This document shows, piece by piece, positions 34,959 through 44,678 of a stretch of DNA of 64,000 nt. Below the pieces are notes generated by a model. That model was given only the letters and a program-made list of their open reading frames with translations, searched no databases and was not told the origin of the DNA. The DNA lies in contig NZ_CP021646.1 in NCBI RefSeq assembly GCF_002208135.1, positions 1,967,501 to 2,031,500 of the forward strand, given 5' to 3'. The stretch is from Pseudoalteromonas piscicida. GTDB taxonomy: Bacteria; Pseudomonadota; Gammaproteobacteria; Enterobacterales; Alteromonadaceae. Numbering within the stretch: position 1 is the first letter of the stretch; every line of letters begins with the position of its first letter. The translations under genes and the position numbers were made by a program.

Positions 34959-35621
34959 ATGAAAAACATTCTATACATAAGCAGCAGTGCAAGAAAGTAT
35001 CGCGAGACAAATTCGCAGCATCAGTCAATTAGCCGGATGTTAGGTGAGCGATTCTTGACGGAGCTTAGTCGCTCCATACATGAAGTAGAAATCACCCACC
35101 GCGACTTATCAGTGAAACAACCTGCATTTATTGACGAAACATTTATCACAGCTGCATTTGCTAAAGAAGCTTTGAGTGAAGAGCAGCGCTTAGTACTTGC
35201 TGAGTCTGACGACATTATCAACGAAGTGACGAATGCCGATATTATCGTGATCGCAAGCCCTATGTATAACTACGGCATGCCCGCCGTGCTAAAGGCTTGG
35301 TTTGATATGGCGATCCGAGTTAATAAAACCTTTAGCTTTGATTTGGCACGAGGTGATAAACCACTTGAGCCAATTTTATCAGGTAAAACACTTGTGTTGC
35401 TGGCGTCTTGGGGAGAGTTTGCATTTAAAAAGGGGGAGTCACAATATCATTTTAATCATCTAAGTAGCCATATCGAGCAACTGGCTCCCTATTTAGGTGC
35501 TGAAGACTTTTATGAAATCGCATCTGAGTATCAAGAGTTTGGCGACCAGAGGCACATAGACTCAAAACAATGTGCTATTGATGAAGTACACAAACTAGCA
35601 CAAATACTTAGCGCTAGGTAA
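34959..35621 (+). CDS. FMN-dependent NADH-azoreductase / NAD(P)H quinone reductase
   Basis: Start at ATG 34959, preceded by GGAGAAAG; the longest frame begins 19 codons earlier. The 220-residue product has the flavodoxin-like fold: ILYISSSARKYRETNSQHQSIS is the FMN phosphate loop, and IVIASPMYNYGMPAVLKAWFDMAIRVNKTFSFD matches the AzoR P-M-Y-N-F motif. It reduces quinones or azo compounds with NAD(P)H. Divergent from a LysR gene that probably controls it. AzoR in E. coli is 201 residues, so this is slightly longer. Confidence 0.87.
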   Translation: MKNILYISSSARKYRETNSQHQSISRMLGERFLTELSRSIHEVEITHRDLSVKQPAFIDETFITAAFAKEALSEEQRLVLAESDDIINEVTNADIIVIASPMYNYGMPAVLKAWFDMAIRVNKTFSFDLARGDKPLEPILSGKTLVLLASWGEFAFKKGESQYHFNHLSSHIEQLAPYLGAEDFYEIASEYQEFGDQRHIDSKQCAIDEVHKLAQILSAR

Positions 35622-35628
35622 GATAACA

Positions 35629-35649
35629 AGTGAGCGTATTACGCTCACT
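35629..35649. terminator. Bidirectional hairpin between the azoreductase-like gene and the beta-repeat lipoprotein gene
   Basis: AGTGAGCGT at 35629-35637 and ACGCTCACT at 35641-35649 form a perfect 9-bp stem with a 3-base loop. The T run is weak. Confidence 0.7.
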
Positions 35650-35664
35650 ATATTCTCATGTAGC

Positions 35665-36264
35665 TTACTGCTTGTAGTGATAGGTAATCTTACTTTGTAG
35701 ATGTTTAGGTTCAATATTTATAGGGCGATAAAGCTGGATAGTACCGACAAGCTTCGCACCATCACTAACTGTAAGCGTTGGTAAATCATCCTCAAGCTTA
35801 GAAGTAATATATCCTGCCTGACGGTAAATCACATCGCCTTGAATGGTAGCACCACTGGCAATCGTAATATCTCCGCTCGCGTTGATTACGTTTCCTTCAA
35901 GCACAGCGGACTCACCAACTTCAATATTACCATTGGTAACTTGAATGCTCCCATACACGCGCGCTTTTTCCATCAGCATAATATTGCCATTATCAACACT
36001 AAGCGACTGTGCTTCACTATGCTTATCAAGCAGAATATTACCGTTGGTCACTTCTGCTGATTTAACTTTGGCCCTTTCAGCTAACGTAATATTGCCATTT
36101 TGGAGGGATAAGTTCCCGGCTCTTTTACCACTTGCCACATCAATATTTCCAGCAAAATGGCTTAGATCTTCACCATGAGTAGCGTGGAGGTTACCCACAG
36201 AGCATCCGACTAAGTTTAAAGTAAACGCAAGCGCGAGTGGGTATTGATAACGTTTGTTGGTCAT
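35665..36264 (-). CDS. Lipoprotein with bactofilin-like NGNI beta repeats
   Basis: A 199-residue lipoprotein: MTNKRYQYPLALAFTLNLVGCSVG carries lipobox LVGC. The mature region has four near-regular repeats of about 18 residues, each starting N-G-N-I (NGNITLAERAKV, NGNILLDKHSEA, NGNIMLMEKARV, NGNIEVGESAVL), then DITIASGATIQGDVI. This is the pattern of a right-handed beta-helix, as in bactofilins (polymer-forming cytoskeletal proteins), but here on an exported protein. Function unknown. Confidence 0.78.
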   Translation of the reverse strand: MTNKRYQYPLALAFTLNLVGCSVGNLHATHGEDLSHFAGNIDVASGKRAGNLSLQNGNITLAERAKVKSAEVTNGNILLDKHSEAQSLSVDNGNIMLMEKARVYGSIQVTNGNIEVGESAVLEGNVINASGDITIASGATIQGDVIYRQAGYITSKLEDDLPTLTVSDGAKLVGTIQLYRPINIEPKHLQSKITYHYKQ

Positions 36265-36421
36265 TATCTTTTCTTCTTGTTATTGGCTAATAGAGCAAAG
36301 TAATACGTCGTTCTAATTGCTGTGTAACTATCTTGAGCCTGCTAAGCAAATTTCGCGTAACATTAGCATTCAAACCGAACTCAAGAGAGGTTAGATGCAA
36401 ATAGAAGTTTACTTCGATAGA

Positions 36422-36449
36422 AGCCTACTCAGAGTGCTCTGGGTAGGCT
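36422..36449 (-). terminator. Hairpin downstream of the DUF349 gene
   Basis: AGCCTAC at 36422-36428 pairs with GTAGGCT at 36443-36449, with an inner CAGAG / CTCTG pair. The T run after the minus-strand stem is poor, so it may work with other factors. Confidence 0.5.
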
Positions 36450-36462
36450 CAAAGTGTAATGA

Positions 36463-39147
36463 CTATGCGTTCAAAACAGCAAGTAGTCTATCTTTCGAAG
36501 TAACTAAATCGACTTTGTCAGCTTCAGCTAGATAACTGATAAGGTAAGTCTCAAGACTACTTTCTTCACCTTGCAGTTTTGCATCGAGCATAGCGACTTG
36601 CTCAGACATTCTCTCGCTTTGCAATGCTTCTGGTGATGACTGATTCGTTAAAATCTCAAGTCTCAACAGCAACTGGGCGGCGTTTAGCGAGGTTTTGTTA
36701 CTACCTTGCCAAGAGCTTGGAATGTCACCGTCAGTGTCTACCGCTTCCACCAGTTCATTGAACTTTTCGCGACGCTGTGATGAAAACAGATCGTCTAACT
36801 TCGACTTCACTTGTGACAATAGACGATGCTTTTCTTGCTTCAGTCCTGGCACCACAATAAACGTATTGAGTTCGTCACGAATAGCAACCAGTTCATTCTG
36901 AGTTACCGCTTCAATGACTCTGTTGTCGAACTCTGCTAGCAACTGACGCTGCTCGGCTTCCAGCGACTTCTCTTGCGCTTTTTGCTCTGCATATTGCGCA
37001 CTGCGCTTTTCAAACACGGCATCATTATGGGCACGAAATGCTTTCCACAAAGTATGCTCTTGCTTGGCACCAGCAAAACCAATTTGTTGCCACTGTTTTT
37101 GCAATGATTTCAGTAAGTCACAAGCAGCAGCTAAATCTTCAGCCTCTAGCTGCTGCTGTGCAGTTTCAACTAACTTTGCCTTTTCAACGGCATTGGCTTG
37201 ATGGAAGGCTTTAAGTTTCTCGTAAACCGCTTGATGATACTCACGGTAAATCGAGTTCAGCTTTTGATAGACTTTAGCATCCACATTGCCAGCATTTTTC
37301 CACGCTTTGGCTAGGCGATTAAATTGTGCTTCCACTTCTCGCCAATCAATATCTTCGTTATCCAAAGCACTAAGCAGCGCTTTCACTTCTTCAATCACCG
37401 CTTCACGCGCTACTTTTGCCTGTTCACGCTGAACTTCTTGCTCTGCAAAATAAGCACGACAAGGTACAAACAATAATTCAATTTTTTCATCAAATTGAGC
37501 CGCTTGTGCCTTTTCCTGTTCCGTTTCAACATGACCTAGTTCGTTCCAACGTGTTCTAAGCAGTTTTACTTCCTCAGCACGCGTCACTGGGTCAACGGAC
37601 TCTTCAGCCAATTTGGTATCAAGCTCCGCAAGCAGTTCTTCGCGCTTTGGTGTGGCTGCATACTTCTGCCAATCTTTAAGGTCTTTTAATGCTTGAGATA
37701 AGCTTTCATGCTGGTTTTCGAGCTGCTTTTTGTAGCTTGGCGTAAGTAACTCAAACTGCTCAATAAAACCATTAAAAACACCAAATGCCACGTTAAATCG
37801 ACCTTGGTCAATTAATCGTTGAACATCGCGTGCTTTTTTCTTCGCGATTTTGAGTGCTTTTTCTTGCTCATTTTTAAGCGGTTCAATAGCAGCCATAAAC
37901 GCTTGACTTGCATCTGAGAGCTCAGCTCTTGCTGACTTATGTAACACCTTAGGCAGTGGATCTAGTGCTTTACGCGCGGCAACGTAGCTGTCTTTTTGCG
38001 CTCGCATTTGGGCATCAAGCGCGTCTAATGAAGTAGGTACTGCAACCGCTTTCAACTCTGCTAAAGCGTTATTAAACGTTTCACTGGCAGCGATAAGCGT
38101 AGGCAAATCAGCAAGATCACGCTCAATGTTTTGCAGTTTCCGGGTGAACTCGCCAAGCGCTTCAACAGTGACATATTGAGGTGCAGACACCTTACCTTTT
38201 AATACTTCACTACGCTTAACGAGTGCGTCGTGTGGTGCAAGGTCTAGTGTTTTACATGCAATCTCTACAGACTTCTCAATGGCTTCAAGTTCAGCGGTTA
38301 ATTCAGCAACCTCTAACGCTTCATTTTGCTTTTGCATTAGCGCGGCTTGCTGCGCTTGATGTTTAACTTGTAACTCATTGAGATGGCGGTTTAATTTATC
38401 TGCTACTTGTTGATACTTCGCATCGAGTGCAGTTACCGTTTCAGCATCTAACCACTTAAGCTCAATGCTTTGCCACTGTGCAAATAACTGCTGTGCTTGC
38501 GCGTTCACAATTTCATAATTTTGCTTATCTCTTAGCGCGTTTAACTTGGCAAGCACAACCCGCGTTTGCTCAGCAACTTGAGCGGGCATTTCTTTAGCCA
38601 AGCGCTGCTGCTCCAGAGTTCCATTAAGAGAAGTAAGCGCTTCACCTTTGGCTGCTTTTAGGACACTCTTTTCAAGCGAATACTGTGCAATCAGTTCCAA
38701 CATGGCAACCTGAAGCACTTCATCACCTTCTTTGAACGATTTCTCGATTAACGTGGTGTTCGCAAGGCGCTTAAGAAGCTTAACTTTGTTCGTTAAATCG
38801 GTTTCAATTAACGCGACTTTTTCAAGTGTTTTAGCCGGCGCATAGCGTTCAATATATTCTTCACGAATGTTGCTTTGCAGTGCGTTGTCTTGATTAATGA
38901 CCGCACTCGAAATTTTCTGCTCAGCAAGCTCTTTTAGCTCACTATCTTGCTTGTACACTTTCCACCAAAGGCCAAGGTCATTTACTTTAGTAAGTACCTT
39001 TTTTCTGATCTGCGCAGACTCGTCCTCAAGCGCTAGCGTGTGTAGCAAAGTTGCGTCTTTGCTTAAGTCTAACTTGTCCACTGCTTGTGAGCGTACATCA
39101 ACCTTAGGGTGTTTCCATTTCGGTGTAAAAAGGTGTTTAAAGATCAT
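36463..39147 (-). CDS. DUF349-repeat protein
   Basis: A large cytosolic protein, about 894 residues from ATG 39147 (a GTG two codons earlier is possible). It is almost entirely helical and highly charged, rich in A, E, K, L and Q, with long coiled-coil stretches. Repeats of the DUF349 type are visible, for instance around LLRTRWNELGHVETEQEKAQAAQFDEKIELLFVPCRAYFAEQE and QFNRLAKAWKNAGNVDAKVYQKLNSIYREYHQAVYEKLKAF. The N-terminus has HEAT-like repeats. No enzymatic motif is present. It overlaps the DUF1315 gene by 11 bases; its role is unknown. Confidence 0.85.
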   Translation of the reverse strand: MIFKHLFTPKWKHPKVDVRSQAVDKLDLSKDATLLHTLALEDESAQIRKKVLTKVNDLGLWWKVYKQDSELKELAEQKISSAVINQDNALQSNIREEYIERYAPAKTLEKVALIETDLTNKVKLLKRLANTTLIEKSFKEGDEVLQVAMLELIAQYSLEKSVLKAAKGEALTSLNGTLEQQRLAKEMPAQVAEQTRVVLAKLNALRDKQNYEIVNAQAQQLFAQWQSIELKWLDAETVTALDAKYQQVADKLNRHLNELQVKHQAQQAALMQKQNEALEVAELTAELEAIEKSVEIACKTLDLAPHDALVKRSEVLKGKVSAPQYVTVEALGEFTRKLQNIERDLADLPTLIAASETFNNALAELKAVAVPTSLDALDAQMRAQKDSYVAARKALDPLPKVLHKSARAELSDASQAFMAAIEPLKNEQEKALKIAKKKARDVQRLIDQGRFNVAFGVFNGFIEQFELLTPSYKKQLENQHESLSQALKDLKDWQKYAATPKREELLAELDTKLAEESVDPVTRAEEVKLLRTRWNELGHVETEQEKAQAAQFDEKIELLFVPCRAYFAEQEVQREQAKVAREAVIEEVKALLSALDNEDIDWREVEAQFNRLAKAWKNAGNVDAKVYQKLNSIYREYHQAVYEKLKAFHQANAVEKAKLVETAQQQLEAEDLAAACDLLKSLQKQWQQIGFAGAKQEHTLWKAFRAHNDAVFEKRSAQYAEQKAQEKSLEAEQRQLLAEFDNRVIEAVTQNELVAIRDELNTFIVVPGLKQEKHRLLSQVKSKLDDLFSSQRREKFNELVEAVDTDGDIPSSWQGSNKTSLNAAQLLLRLEILTNQSSPEALQSERMSEQVAMLDAKLQGEESSLETYLISYLAEADKVDLVTSKDRLLAVLNA

Positions 39148-39418
39148 TTTCACTGAACCTAGCTATTTCATTGTCGGCTTTGAATTCTTGTTGTAATTCG
39201 CGTTTGGATTTTTGCACCATTTCACCTTTTTCGTTGATGGTGAACTGCTCGTTGGACTTAGCTACTTTTGCTTGATATAGCATGACCAACTGCACGGTTT
39301 GCTCTTTTTGCGCATCACTTAGCGGCGTACCATCAGGCCACCTTCCGGTTGACGCGCCGTATTGCAAACGCTCGAATACTTCAGGGGTAATATTTTGAAC
39401 TAAGCTATCTACATTCAT
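39137..39418 (-). CDS. DUF1315 (YeaC-like) protein
   Basis: A 93-residue protein. LVQNITPEVFERLQYGASTGRWPDGTPLSDAQKEQTVQLVMLYQAKV is the characteristic YeaC/DUF1315 sequence, with the W-P-D-G-x-x-L motif. Function unknown. It is placed between a zinc-ribbon protein (2-base gap) and the DUF349 gene (11-base overlap), forming a tight three-gene operon. Confidence 0.88.
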   Translation of the reverse strand: MNVDSLVQNITPEVFERLQYGASTGRWPDGTPLSDAQKEQTVQLVMLYQAKVAKSNEQFTINEKGEMVQKSKRELQQEFKADNEIARFSENDL

Positions 39419-39420
39419 TA

Positions 39421-39747
39421 CTACTTTTTCTTTTTCAAAATAACGAGGATGACTCGATTAATTAAGTACCAAACCGCACCAATTCCTATAGCGCTTTTGC
39501 TTGCGATCATTTCAAACGAGTTAGGTTCAGGCTGCTGCCAATAGATATACAAGAATCCACCTAGTACTAAGATCAGTGCAATAAACGAGTAATTCATTAC
39601 AGATTGCTGACGTTTTACACGCTTTCTAGAGGCCGCTTTCTCTCTGTCTTCTTGAGAAAAGTCTGCTAAGTTGATTTCACAATGCGGGCAAGACTTATGT
39701 TTGGAGGAAATAGATTTACCGCAGCTTGGACACTGTGCTATTGCCAT
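39421..39747 (-). CDS. Zinc-ribbon membrane protein
   Basis: Start chosen at ATG 39747 (MAIAQCPSCGKSISSKHKSCPHCEINL) because GGAG lies at suitable distance; an upstream frame exists. The 108-residue product has a C-x2-C...C-x2-C zinc ribbon at the N-terminus, followed by two helices (SFIALILVLGGFLYIYW and IGIGAVWYLINRVILVIL). The ribbon would face the cytosol. First gene of the three-gene unit with DUF1315 and DUF349. Confidence 0.8.
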   Translation of the reverse strand: MAIAQCPSCGKSISSKHKSCPHCEINLADFSQEDREKAASRKRVKRQQSVMNYSFIALILVLGGFLYIYWQQPEPNSFEMIASKSAIGIGAVWYLINRVILVILKKKK

Positions 39748-39768
39748 CGTGTTACTTCTCCATAATAC

Positions 39769-39795
39769 AAAAAAGGGCACCTGTGAGGCGCCCTA
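39769..39795 (-). terminator. Terminator of the AGCS symporter gene
   Basis: On the minus strand AGGGCGCC pairs with GGTGCCCT (one G-T pair) around a TCACA loop and is followed by six T. It sits between the symporter gene and the next operon. Confidence 0.8.
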
Positions 39796-39855
39796 TTCTA
39801 CTACCTTTGCGAACTCTTGTCCTTAAATGACAAGATAATTTTAATTAAAATTCGC

Positions 39856-41526
39856 TCACTGTTTGTGTTCTTTGTTGAAATCTTCCCAATATTCTTTAAC
39901 CGAAGATTTCATCTCTTTTCTTAGCAAGAAAATACCAAATAAGTTAGGTAACGTCATGACGACAATCGCCACTGCCGCCAACTTCCACACCAGTGTCGTA
40001 TCAGCGAACGACGCCCAGAAGAAACCAGCAACATAAAATACGCGATATGGCATGACTGAACGACTACCAAGAAGATAAATCATCGCGCGGTCGCCATAAT
40101 ATGACCATGCGATTGCTGTAGAAAACGCGAATAGCAACAAACCAATCGAAACGATGTATTTACCATTTTCGCCCAAATAACCTCGGGTAAATGCTTTTGT
40201 TGTCAGCTCTGCCGAGTGCACTAAAGAGTAACCTATCACGCTGATGCTATTGTCTGTCGGCAAGCCGTCTTTCACTTCAACTGTCCCTGTGTATTTATGA
40301 CGCTCTGTAATACCAAAACGTACTTGCTCACCAATAGAACGCGAGTGGATCACGGTAAAGTTCTCTTTGACTGCCTTACCCTGCACGACTTCAATTTCAC
40401 CATTGAAAGGTTTGACATTGTGCGCTTTTTTACCATTCAAGTAGGCGTACAATGCATCTCGGTCTTGTTGATTCGATTCGTCATATTTACCGTCTAAGAT
40501 AACCATTGACGAGCGCTCAAAGTGGGTTTCGAACTTTTCAGTCCACACGCCCGATGACAAAATAACTAAGCCCGTCAAAGTACAGATAATGATTGTGTCA
40601 ATAAACGGTTCAAGAATTGAAACCATACCTTCAGACACAGGCTCATCAGCTTTTGCCGAGGCATGCGCGATTGGTGCTGAACCTTGACCCGCTTCGTTAG
40701 AAAACAGACCTCGGTTAACCCCACGGTTGAATGCATACGCAAAAGAAGCCCCTAAGAAACCACCCGCAGCCGCCGAACCCGTGAAGGCATCTGTAAATAC
40801 AGAAAGGAAAGAAGGAACAATATTCTCAACGTTATAGAAAATAACAGCAAAAGAACCAAGAATATAGATAGCGGCCATTAGTGGTACAACGCGAGATGTG
40901 ATAGCAGCAATACGCTTGATACCACCCAAAATAACCAGCGCAAGTAAAACCGAAAGCACGGCCCCTGTCGCCATTGGTGCAAAACCAAAGGTCGCTTCCA
41001 TCCCTTGAGCAATGTTGTTGATTTGCGGCAAACTACCTGTGCCAAATGAGCTAATCACAGTAGCAATGGCGAATAGTACTGCCAGCCATTTCATGTTTAG
41101 GCGGCGATCCATATAGTACATAGGACCACCAGCCATGGTGCCATCATCTGTTTGTACTCGGTATTTATGCGATAGCGTGACTTCCACAAATTTTGTTGTC
41201 ATACCAAAAAATGCCGTCATCCACATCCAAAACAATGCCGCAGGTCCACCAATTGAAATTGCCAACGCCACCCCACCAATATTACCAGTACCAACTGTAC
41301 CAGAGAGCGCGGTTGCGAGTGCTTGGAAGTGTGTGGTGTCCCCTTCTAGGCCTTTTTTATCATATTTACCGGTAACGACTTTACAAGCATGTTTGAAATA
41401 TCGGATCTGTGGAAATTTCAGATAGATTGTAAAAAATAAACCTACTCCTAACAATACATACGGGAACCAAGGTGAGCCACCTAACATCCCATCTAAGCTA
41501 TCTAATAAGCTGCCTAACGCATCCAC
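39856..41526 (-). CDS. Alanine/glycine:cation symporter (AGCS family)
   Basis: A 556-residue Na+-coupled amino-acid symporter starting at GTG (AAGGGG upstream). Family blocks are [45 protein letters not shown] and [36 protein letters not shown]. It is longer than usual (about 450-500): an insertion of roughly 100 hydrophilic residues (from [18 protein letters not shown] to TRGYLGENG) lies between the later membrane helices and probably faces the periplasm. Single gene with own terminator. Confidence 0.92.
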   Translation of the reverse strand: MDALGSLLDSLDGMLGGSPWFPYVLLGVGLFFTIYLKFPQIRYFKHACKVVTGKYDKKGLEGDTTHFQALATALSGTVGTGNIGGVALAISIGGPAALFWMWMTAFFGMTTKFVEVTLSHKYRVQTDDGTMAGGPMYYMDRRLNMKWLAVLFAIATVISSFGTGSLPQINNIAQGMEATFGFAPMATGAVLSVLLALVILGGIKRIAAITSRVVPLMAAIYILGSFAVIFYNVENIVPSFLSVFTDAFTGSAAAGGFLGASFAYAFNRGVNRGLFSNEAGQGSAPIAHASAKADEPVSEGMVSILEPFIDTIIICTLTGLVILSSGVWTEKFETHFERSSMVILDGKYDESNQQDRDALYAYLNGKKAHNVKPFNGEIEVVQGKAVKENFTVIHSRSIGEQVRFGITERHKYTGTVEVKDGLPTDNSISVIGYSLVHSAELTTKAFTRGYLGENGKYIVSIGLLLFAFSTAIAWSYYGDRAMIYLLGSRSVMPYRVFYVAGFFWASFADTTLVWKLAAVAIVVMTLPNLFGIFLLRKEMKSSVKEYWEDFNKEHKQ

Positions 41527-41638
41527 GAATATTCCCCTTTATTGTTGTTATTACACCCTGTTGAGGTGTTCTACCTTATTTTTTAATATTAATTTGCTTT
41601 AAATACTATTTTGTTATTTTTTAATACACAAAAATAAA

Positions 41639-41664
41639 CGGGTAATCGAAATAGCGATTACCCG
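41639..41664 (-). terminator. Terminator of the M14 carboxypeptidase gene
   Basis: CGGGTAATCG at 41639-41648 and CGATTACCCG at 41655-41664 form a perfect 10-bp stem. On the minus strand it is followed by TTTATTTTTG. Confidence 0.88.
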
Positions 41665-41673
41665 TCTTTATGT

Positions 41674-42801
41674 TTATCTTAAGTCGTCAACCACATTTAA
41701 GATTGCTGCTAACGTGTCTTGACCAAACTGATAGGAACGTCTGTCTGACCAACCGAAGTATGGATCAGGTAGGTTTGCATTGTCCTTAAACGGCATTTCA
41801 ACGGTATAAGCTAACGCTTTGAACGCTTCACCTACAGCACATGAAGCCACGGTAAGGTTTGCTTCACCTGGTGCATCTTTATCGTAACCAAATTCATCTT
41901 GGAATTCAGGTGTAATAGTTAACAATGCAGCTTTGAAAGAGTCTTCCAAACGTTGTAAGCGTTCATCGTAACTTGGAATACCCTCACTACCCGCAACAAA
42001 ATTGTAAGGTAGCGCTTCATCACCATGAATATCTAGGTACATGTCTAGCCCAGTTTCATGCATCTTATTTAATACATAATACACTTCCGGCGAGTTCTCA
42101 AGTGTTGGCGTTTGCCATTCACGGTTAAGGTTCACGCCTTTTGCATTAGTGCGAAGATGACCGCGAACACTGCCGTCTGGGTTCATATTTGGCACGACAT
42201 AAAATACCGCTTTCGATAGCAACGCAGCGGCATGAGGATCTTCATCATCCAATAGTTTGTGAAGTAAACCTTCAACAAACCATTCCGCCATCGTTTCACC
42301 TGGGTGCTGACGCGCAGTGATCCAAATCTTTTTCTTCTCATCTGACGGCTCACCTATTGTCAGTAAGCTCATATCACGGCCATCAAGTGTTTGACCCAGA
42401 GTCTCTACAACGCACGCATCGTGTGCTTGAGCCCAGTACACTAAGTCTAAATGACGCTCATAGCTATAAGGAGCAAAATAAGCAAAATAGGTGTGAGCAC
42501 ATTCCGGCTCAAAATCGATAGTTAATGTACCGTTTTCGTAACGTGTTGGCACACGGAACCAAGTTTGACGATCATAAGATGCAACTGCATGATAATCATC
42601 CCAACCTTCAGGGTATGCTGAGTTTAGTAGTTGGTTGATATGAATTTTGTGCTCTAAAAAAGGCGTAGACTCAAGTCTAAAGTGAAACCATTGAAAAAAG
42701 TCAGACTCATTGTCTTTATTGATTTCTAGTTGAATATCCGCAGGTGATTCTGCTTTTATCACCTTGATATTACCACTATCGAAATTACTCGTAATGCGCA
42801 T
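41674..42801 (-). CDS. M14 family zinc carboxypeptidase (cytosolic type)
   Basis: ATG 42801 with AGGGA upstream gives 375 residues. The N-terminal 120 residues are a beta-rich prodomain-like module (FQWFHFRLESTPFLEHKIHINQL), as in the M14D cytosolic carboxypeptidases. Zinc and catalytic motifs follow: ARQHPGETMAEWF (H-x-x-E), NPDGSVRGHLRTNAKGVNLNREW, DIHGDEALPYNF (third ligand H), and the catalytic glutamate in LAYTVEMPFKDN. No signal peptide. It likely removes C-terminal residues from peptides or amino-acid conjugates. Confidence 0.9.
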   Translation of the reverse strand: MRITSNFDSGNIKVIKAESPADIQLEINKDNESDFFQWFHFRLESTPFLEHKIHINQLLNSAYPEGWDDYHAVASYDRQTWFRVPTRYENGTLTIDFEPECAHTYFAYFAPYSYERHLDLVYWAQAHDACVVETLGQTLDGRDMSLLTIGEPSDEKKKIWITARQHPGETMAEWFVEGLLHKLLDDEDPHAAALLSKAVFYVVPNMNPDGSVRGHLRTNAKGVNLNREWQTPTLENSPEVYYVLNKMHETGLDMYLDIHGDEALPYNFVAGSEGIPSYDERLQRLEDSFKAALLTITPEFQDEFGYDKDAPGEANLTVASCAVGEAFKALAYTVEMPFKDNANLPDPYFGWSDRRSYQFGQDTLAAILNVVDDLR

Positions 42802-43002
42802 AGGTTTCCCTAAATAAGTTAAAAACTGGTGTAAATACACTGTTACCATGCTCAATTTTGCGTCAGTCCAGAACAATATTAAACTTCAAAGAGAGGTAAT
42901 ACGCTGACTGCCTTTGCACAAAGTCGAGGTGTAACTTTTTGTTAGCTAATTGTAGCTGACCTATCTTTGCAAGCCTACCACAACCAACTTGTTTCAAAAA
43001 CT

Positions 43003-43029
43003 AAAAAAGCCAGCTGGTGCTGGCTTTTT
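43003..43029 (-). terminator. Terminator of the gap gene
   Basis: AAAAGCCAGC and GCTGGCTTTT form a perfect stem around TGGT, with A and T runs on both sides. It ends the minus-strand GAPDH gene and can also stop plus-strand transcription. Confidence 0.88.
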
Positions 43030-43044
43030 ATCGTAAATTTGGTG

Positions 43045-44490
43045 TTAGCGAGGTAAGCTTGGGAATTTAACTTCCGCCATATCTTGCATTACACGTACAA
43101 CCTGACAGCTATAACCAAACTCGTTATCGTACCATACGTAAAGTACCACACGGTCACCATCAACGATGGTCGCTGTAGAGTCAACAACACCTGCATAACG
43201 GCTACCTACTAGGTCAGTAGATACGATTTCTGTTGATGCTGTGTAGTCAATCTGGTCACGCAGTTCAGAGTAAAGTGAAGACTCACGAAGGAATTCATTT
43301 AGCTCTTCAGCAGTGGTTTCTTTACCTAGATTTAGGTTAAGAATAGCCATTGACACGTTTGGTGTTGGTACACGGATAGCGTTACCAGTTAATTTACCAG
43401 CAAGCTCTGGAAGTGCTTTAGCAACCGCTTTCGCAGCACCCGTTGAAGTAATAACCATGTTCAATGCCGCACTACGACCACGACGTTCAGCTTTGTGGTA
43501 GTTGTCGATCAAGTTTTGGTCATTCGTGTAAGAGTGAACGGTCTCAACGTGACCATTCTTAATACCAAACTTATCGTTGAGTGCTTTTAATACTGGTGTG
43601 ATTGCGTTAGTTGTACAGCTTGCTGCAGAAACAATCTTGTCTTCAGACTGAATGTCTGAGTTGTTAACACCATAAACGATGTTTTTAATGTCGCCTTTCG
43701 CTGGTGCTGTAAGTAACACTTTAGACGCACCGATTGACTTAAGGTGTTTACCTAAACCATCTTCGTCTTTCCATACACCTGTGTTATCAACGATAAGTGC
43801 GTTCTCAATACCGTATTTTGTGTAATCCACTTCTTCAGGTGAGTTTGCGTAGATCACCTGAATGTAGTTACCATTTGCTTTAATCGCACCCTTTTCATGG
43901 TCTACTGTGATTGAACCATTGAAAGGACCGTGAATTGAGTCACGACGCAATAAGCTTGCACGTTTCTCAAGATCACCATCGCGGCCACCGCGAACAACGA
44001 TTGCACGTAGGCGTAAATCAGCGTGAGAGCCGCCACGTTCGATAAGTAGGCGTGCTAATAAACGGCCAATGCGACCAAAACCATAAAGAACAACGTCACG
44101 AGGTTCTGGACGTGCGCCTTGGTTTAGTAATTCTGCAAGTTCTGCATTTAAAAACTCTTCGATTGAGCGGCCTTCACCTGCATTTTTATAAATGTAGGCA
44201 TAAGCTAGCTTACCAAGGTCAACACGACCTGGTGCTAATTCCATTTTACTGATCACTTCTAAGAATGGAAAGCTTTCACGAAGACGTAGTTTGCGCTCTT
44301 CAAAGCGTGCTACTGTTTTGTGTGCTTTGATAACATCAATGGTGCTTGCACTCACAAGAGGGCGACCGTATACAGAGATTTCAACGCCTTTGTTACGGTA
44401 TAGACGACCGATTAGGGGTTGCATGCTTTCTGCATAATCTTGACGCTCTTGCCAGCTGTTTTGATATTCTTGCTCGTGAGATAAGGTCAT
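43045..44490 (-). CDS. gap: Glyceraldehyde-3-phosphate dehydrogenase, long form
   Basis: A 481-residue enzyme; standard GAPDH is about 335. The catalytic part starts at about residue 125 (VVLYGFGRIGRLLARLLIERGG, the NAD-binding Rossmann loop). The catalytic cysteine is in SAASCTTNAITPVLKAL, with HSYTNDQNLID and the C-terminal YVWYDNEFGYSCQVVRVM. The extra N-terminal region of about 120 residues (SWQERQDYAESMQPLIGRLYRNKGVEISVYGRPL) is a domain known from the long GAPDH of marine gammaproteobacteria. It converts glyceraldehyde 3-phosphate to 1,3-bisphosphoglycerate; whether it acts mainly in glycolysis or gluconeogenesis is not clear. Confidence 0.93.
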   Translation of the reverse strand: MTLSHEQEYQNSWQERQDYAESMQPLIGRLYRNKGVEISVYGRPLVSASTIDVIKAHKTVARFEERKLRLRESFPFLEVISKMELAPGRVDLGKLAYAYIYKNAGEGRSIEEFLNAELAELLNQGARPEPRDVVLYGFGRIGRLLARLLIERGGSHADLRLRAIVVRGGRDGDLEKRASLLRRDSIHGPFNGSITVDHEKGAIKANGNYIQVIYANSPEEVDYTKYGIENALIVDNTGVWKDEDGLGKHLKSIGASKVLLTAPAKGDIKNIVYGVNNSDIQSEDKIVSAASCTTNAITPVLKALNDKFGIKNGHVETVHSYTNDQNLIDNYHKAERRGRSAALNMVITSTGAAKAVAKALPELAGKLTGNAIRVPTPNVSMAILNLNLGKETTAEELNEFLRESSLYSELRDQIDYTASTEIVSTDLVGSRYAGVVDSTATIVDGDRVVLYVWYDNEFGYSCQVVRVMQDMAEVKFPSLPR

Positions 44491-44678
44491 TTTTTCTGCC
44501 TAATAAACAATTTTCTTTGAACGGATAGCCCGAATGGGCACGGCTATTCTAATTTAAACTGTGGTGATTCTCCACTGTTACCGAACAATTCATTGCGTTA
44601 AACTAGTAAACCATTAGCTCCACCCTGTTTATTCGGGCATAACCCCCTATAATTATAAAAAATGATTGAGGTCAAACT

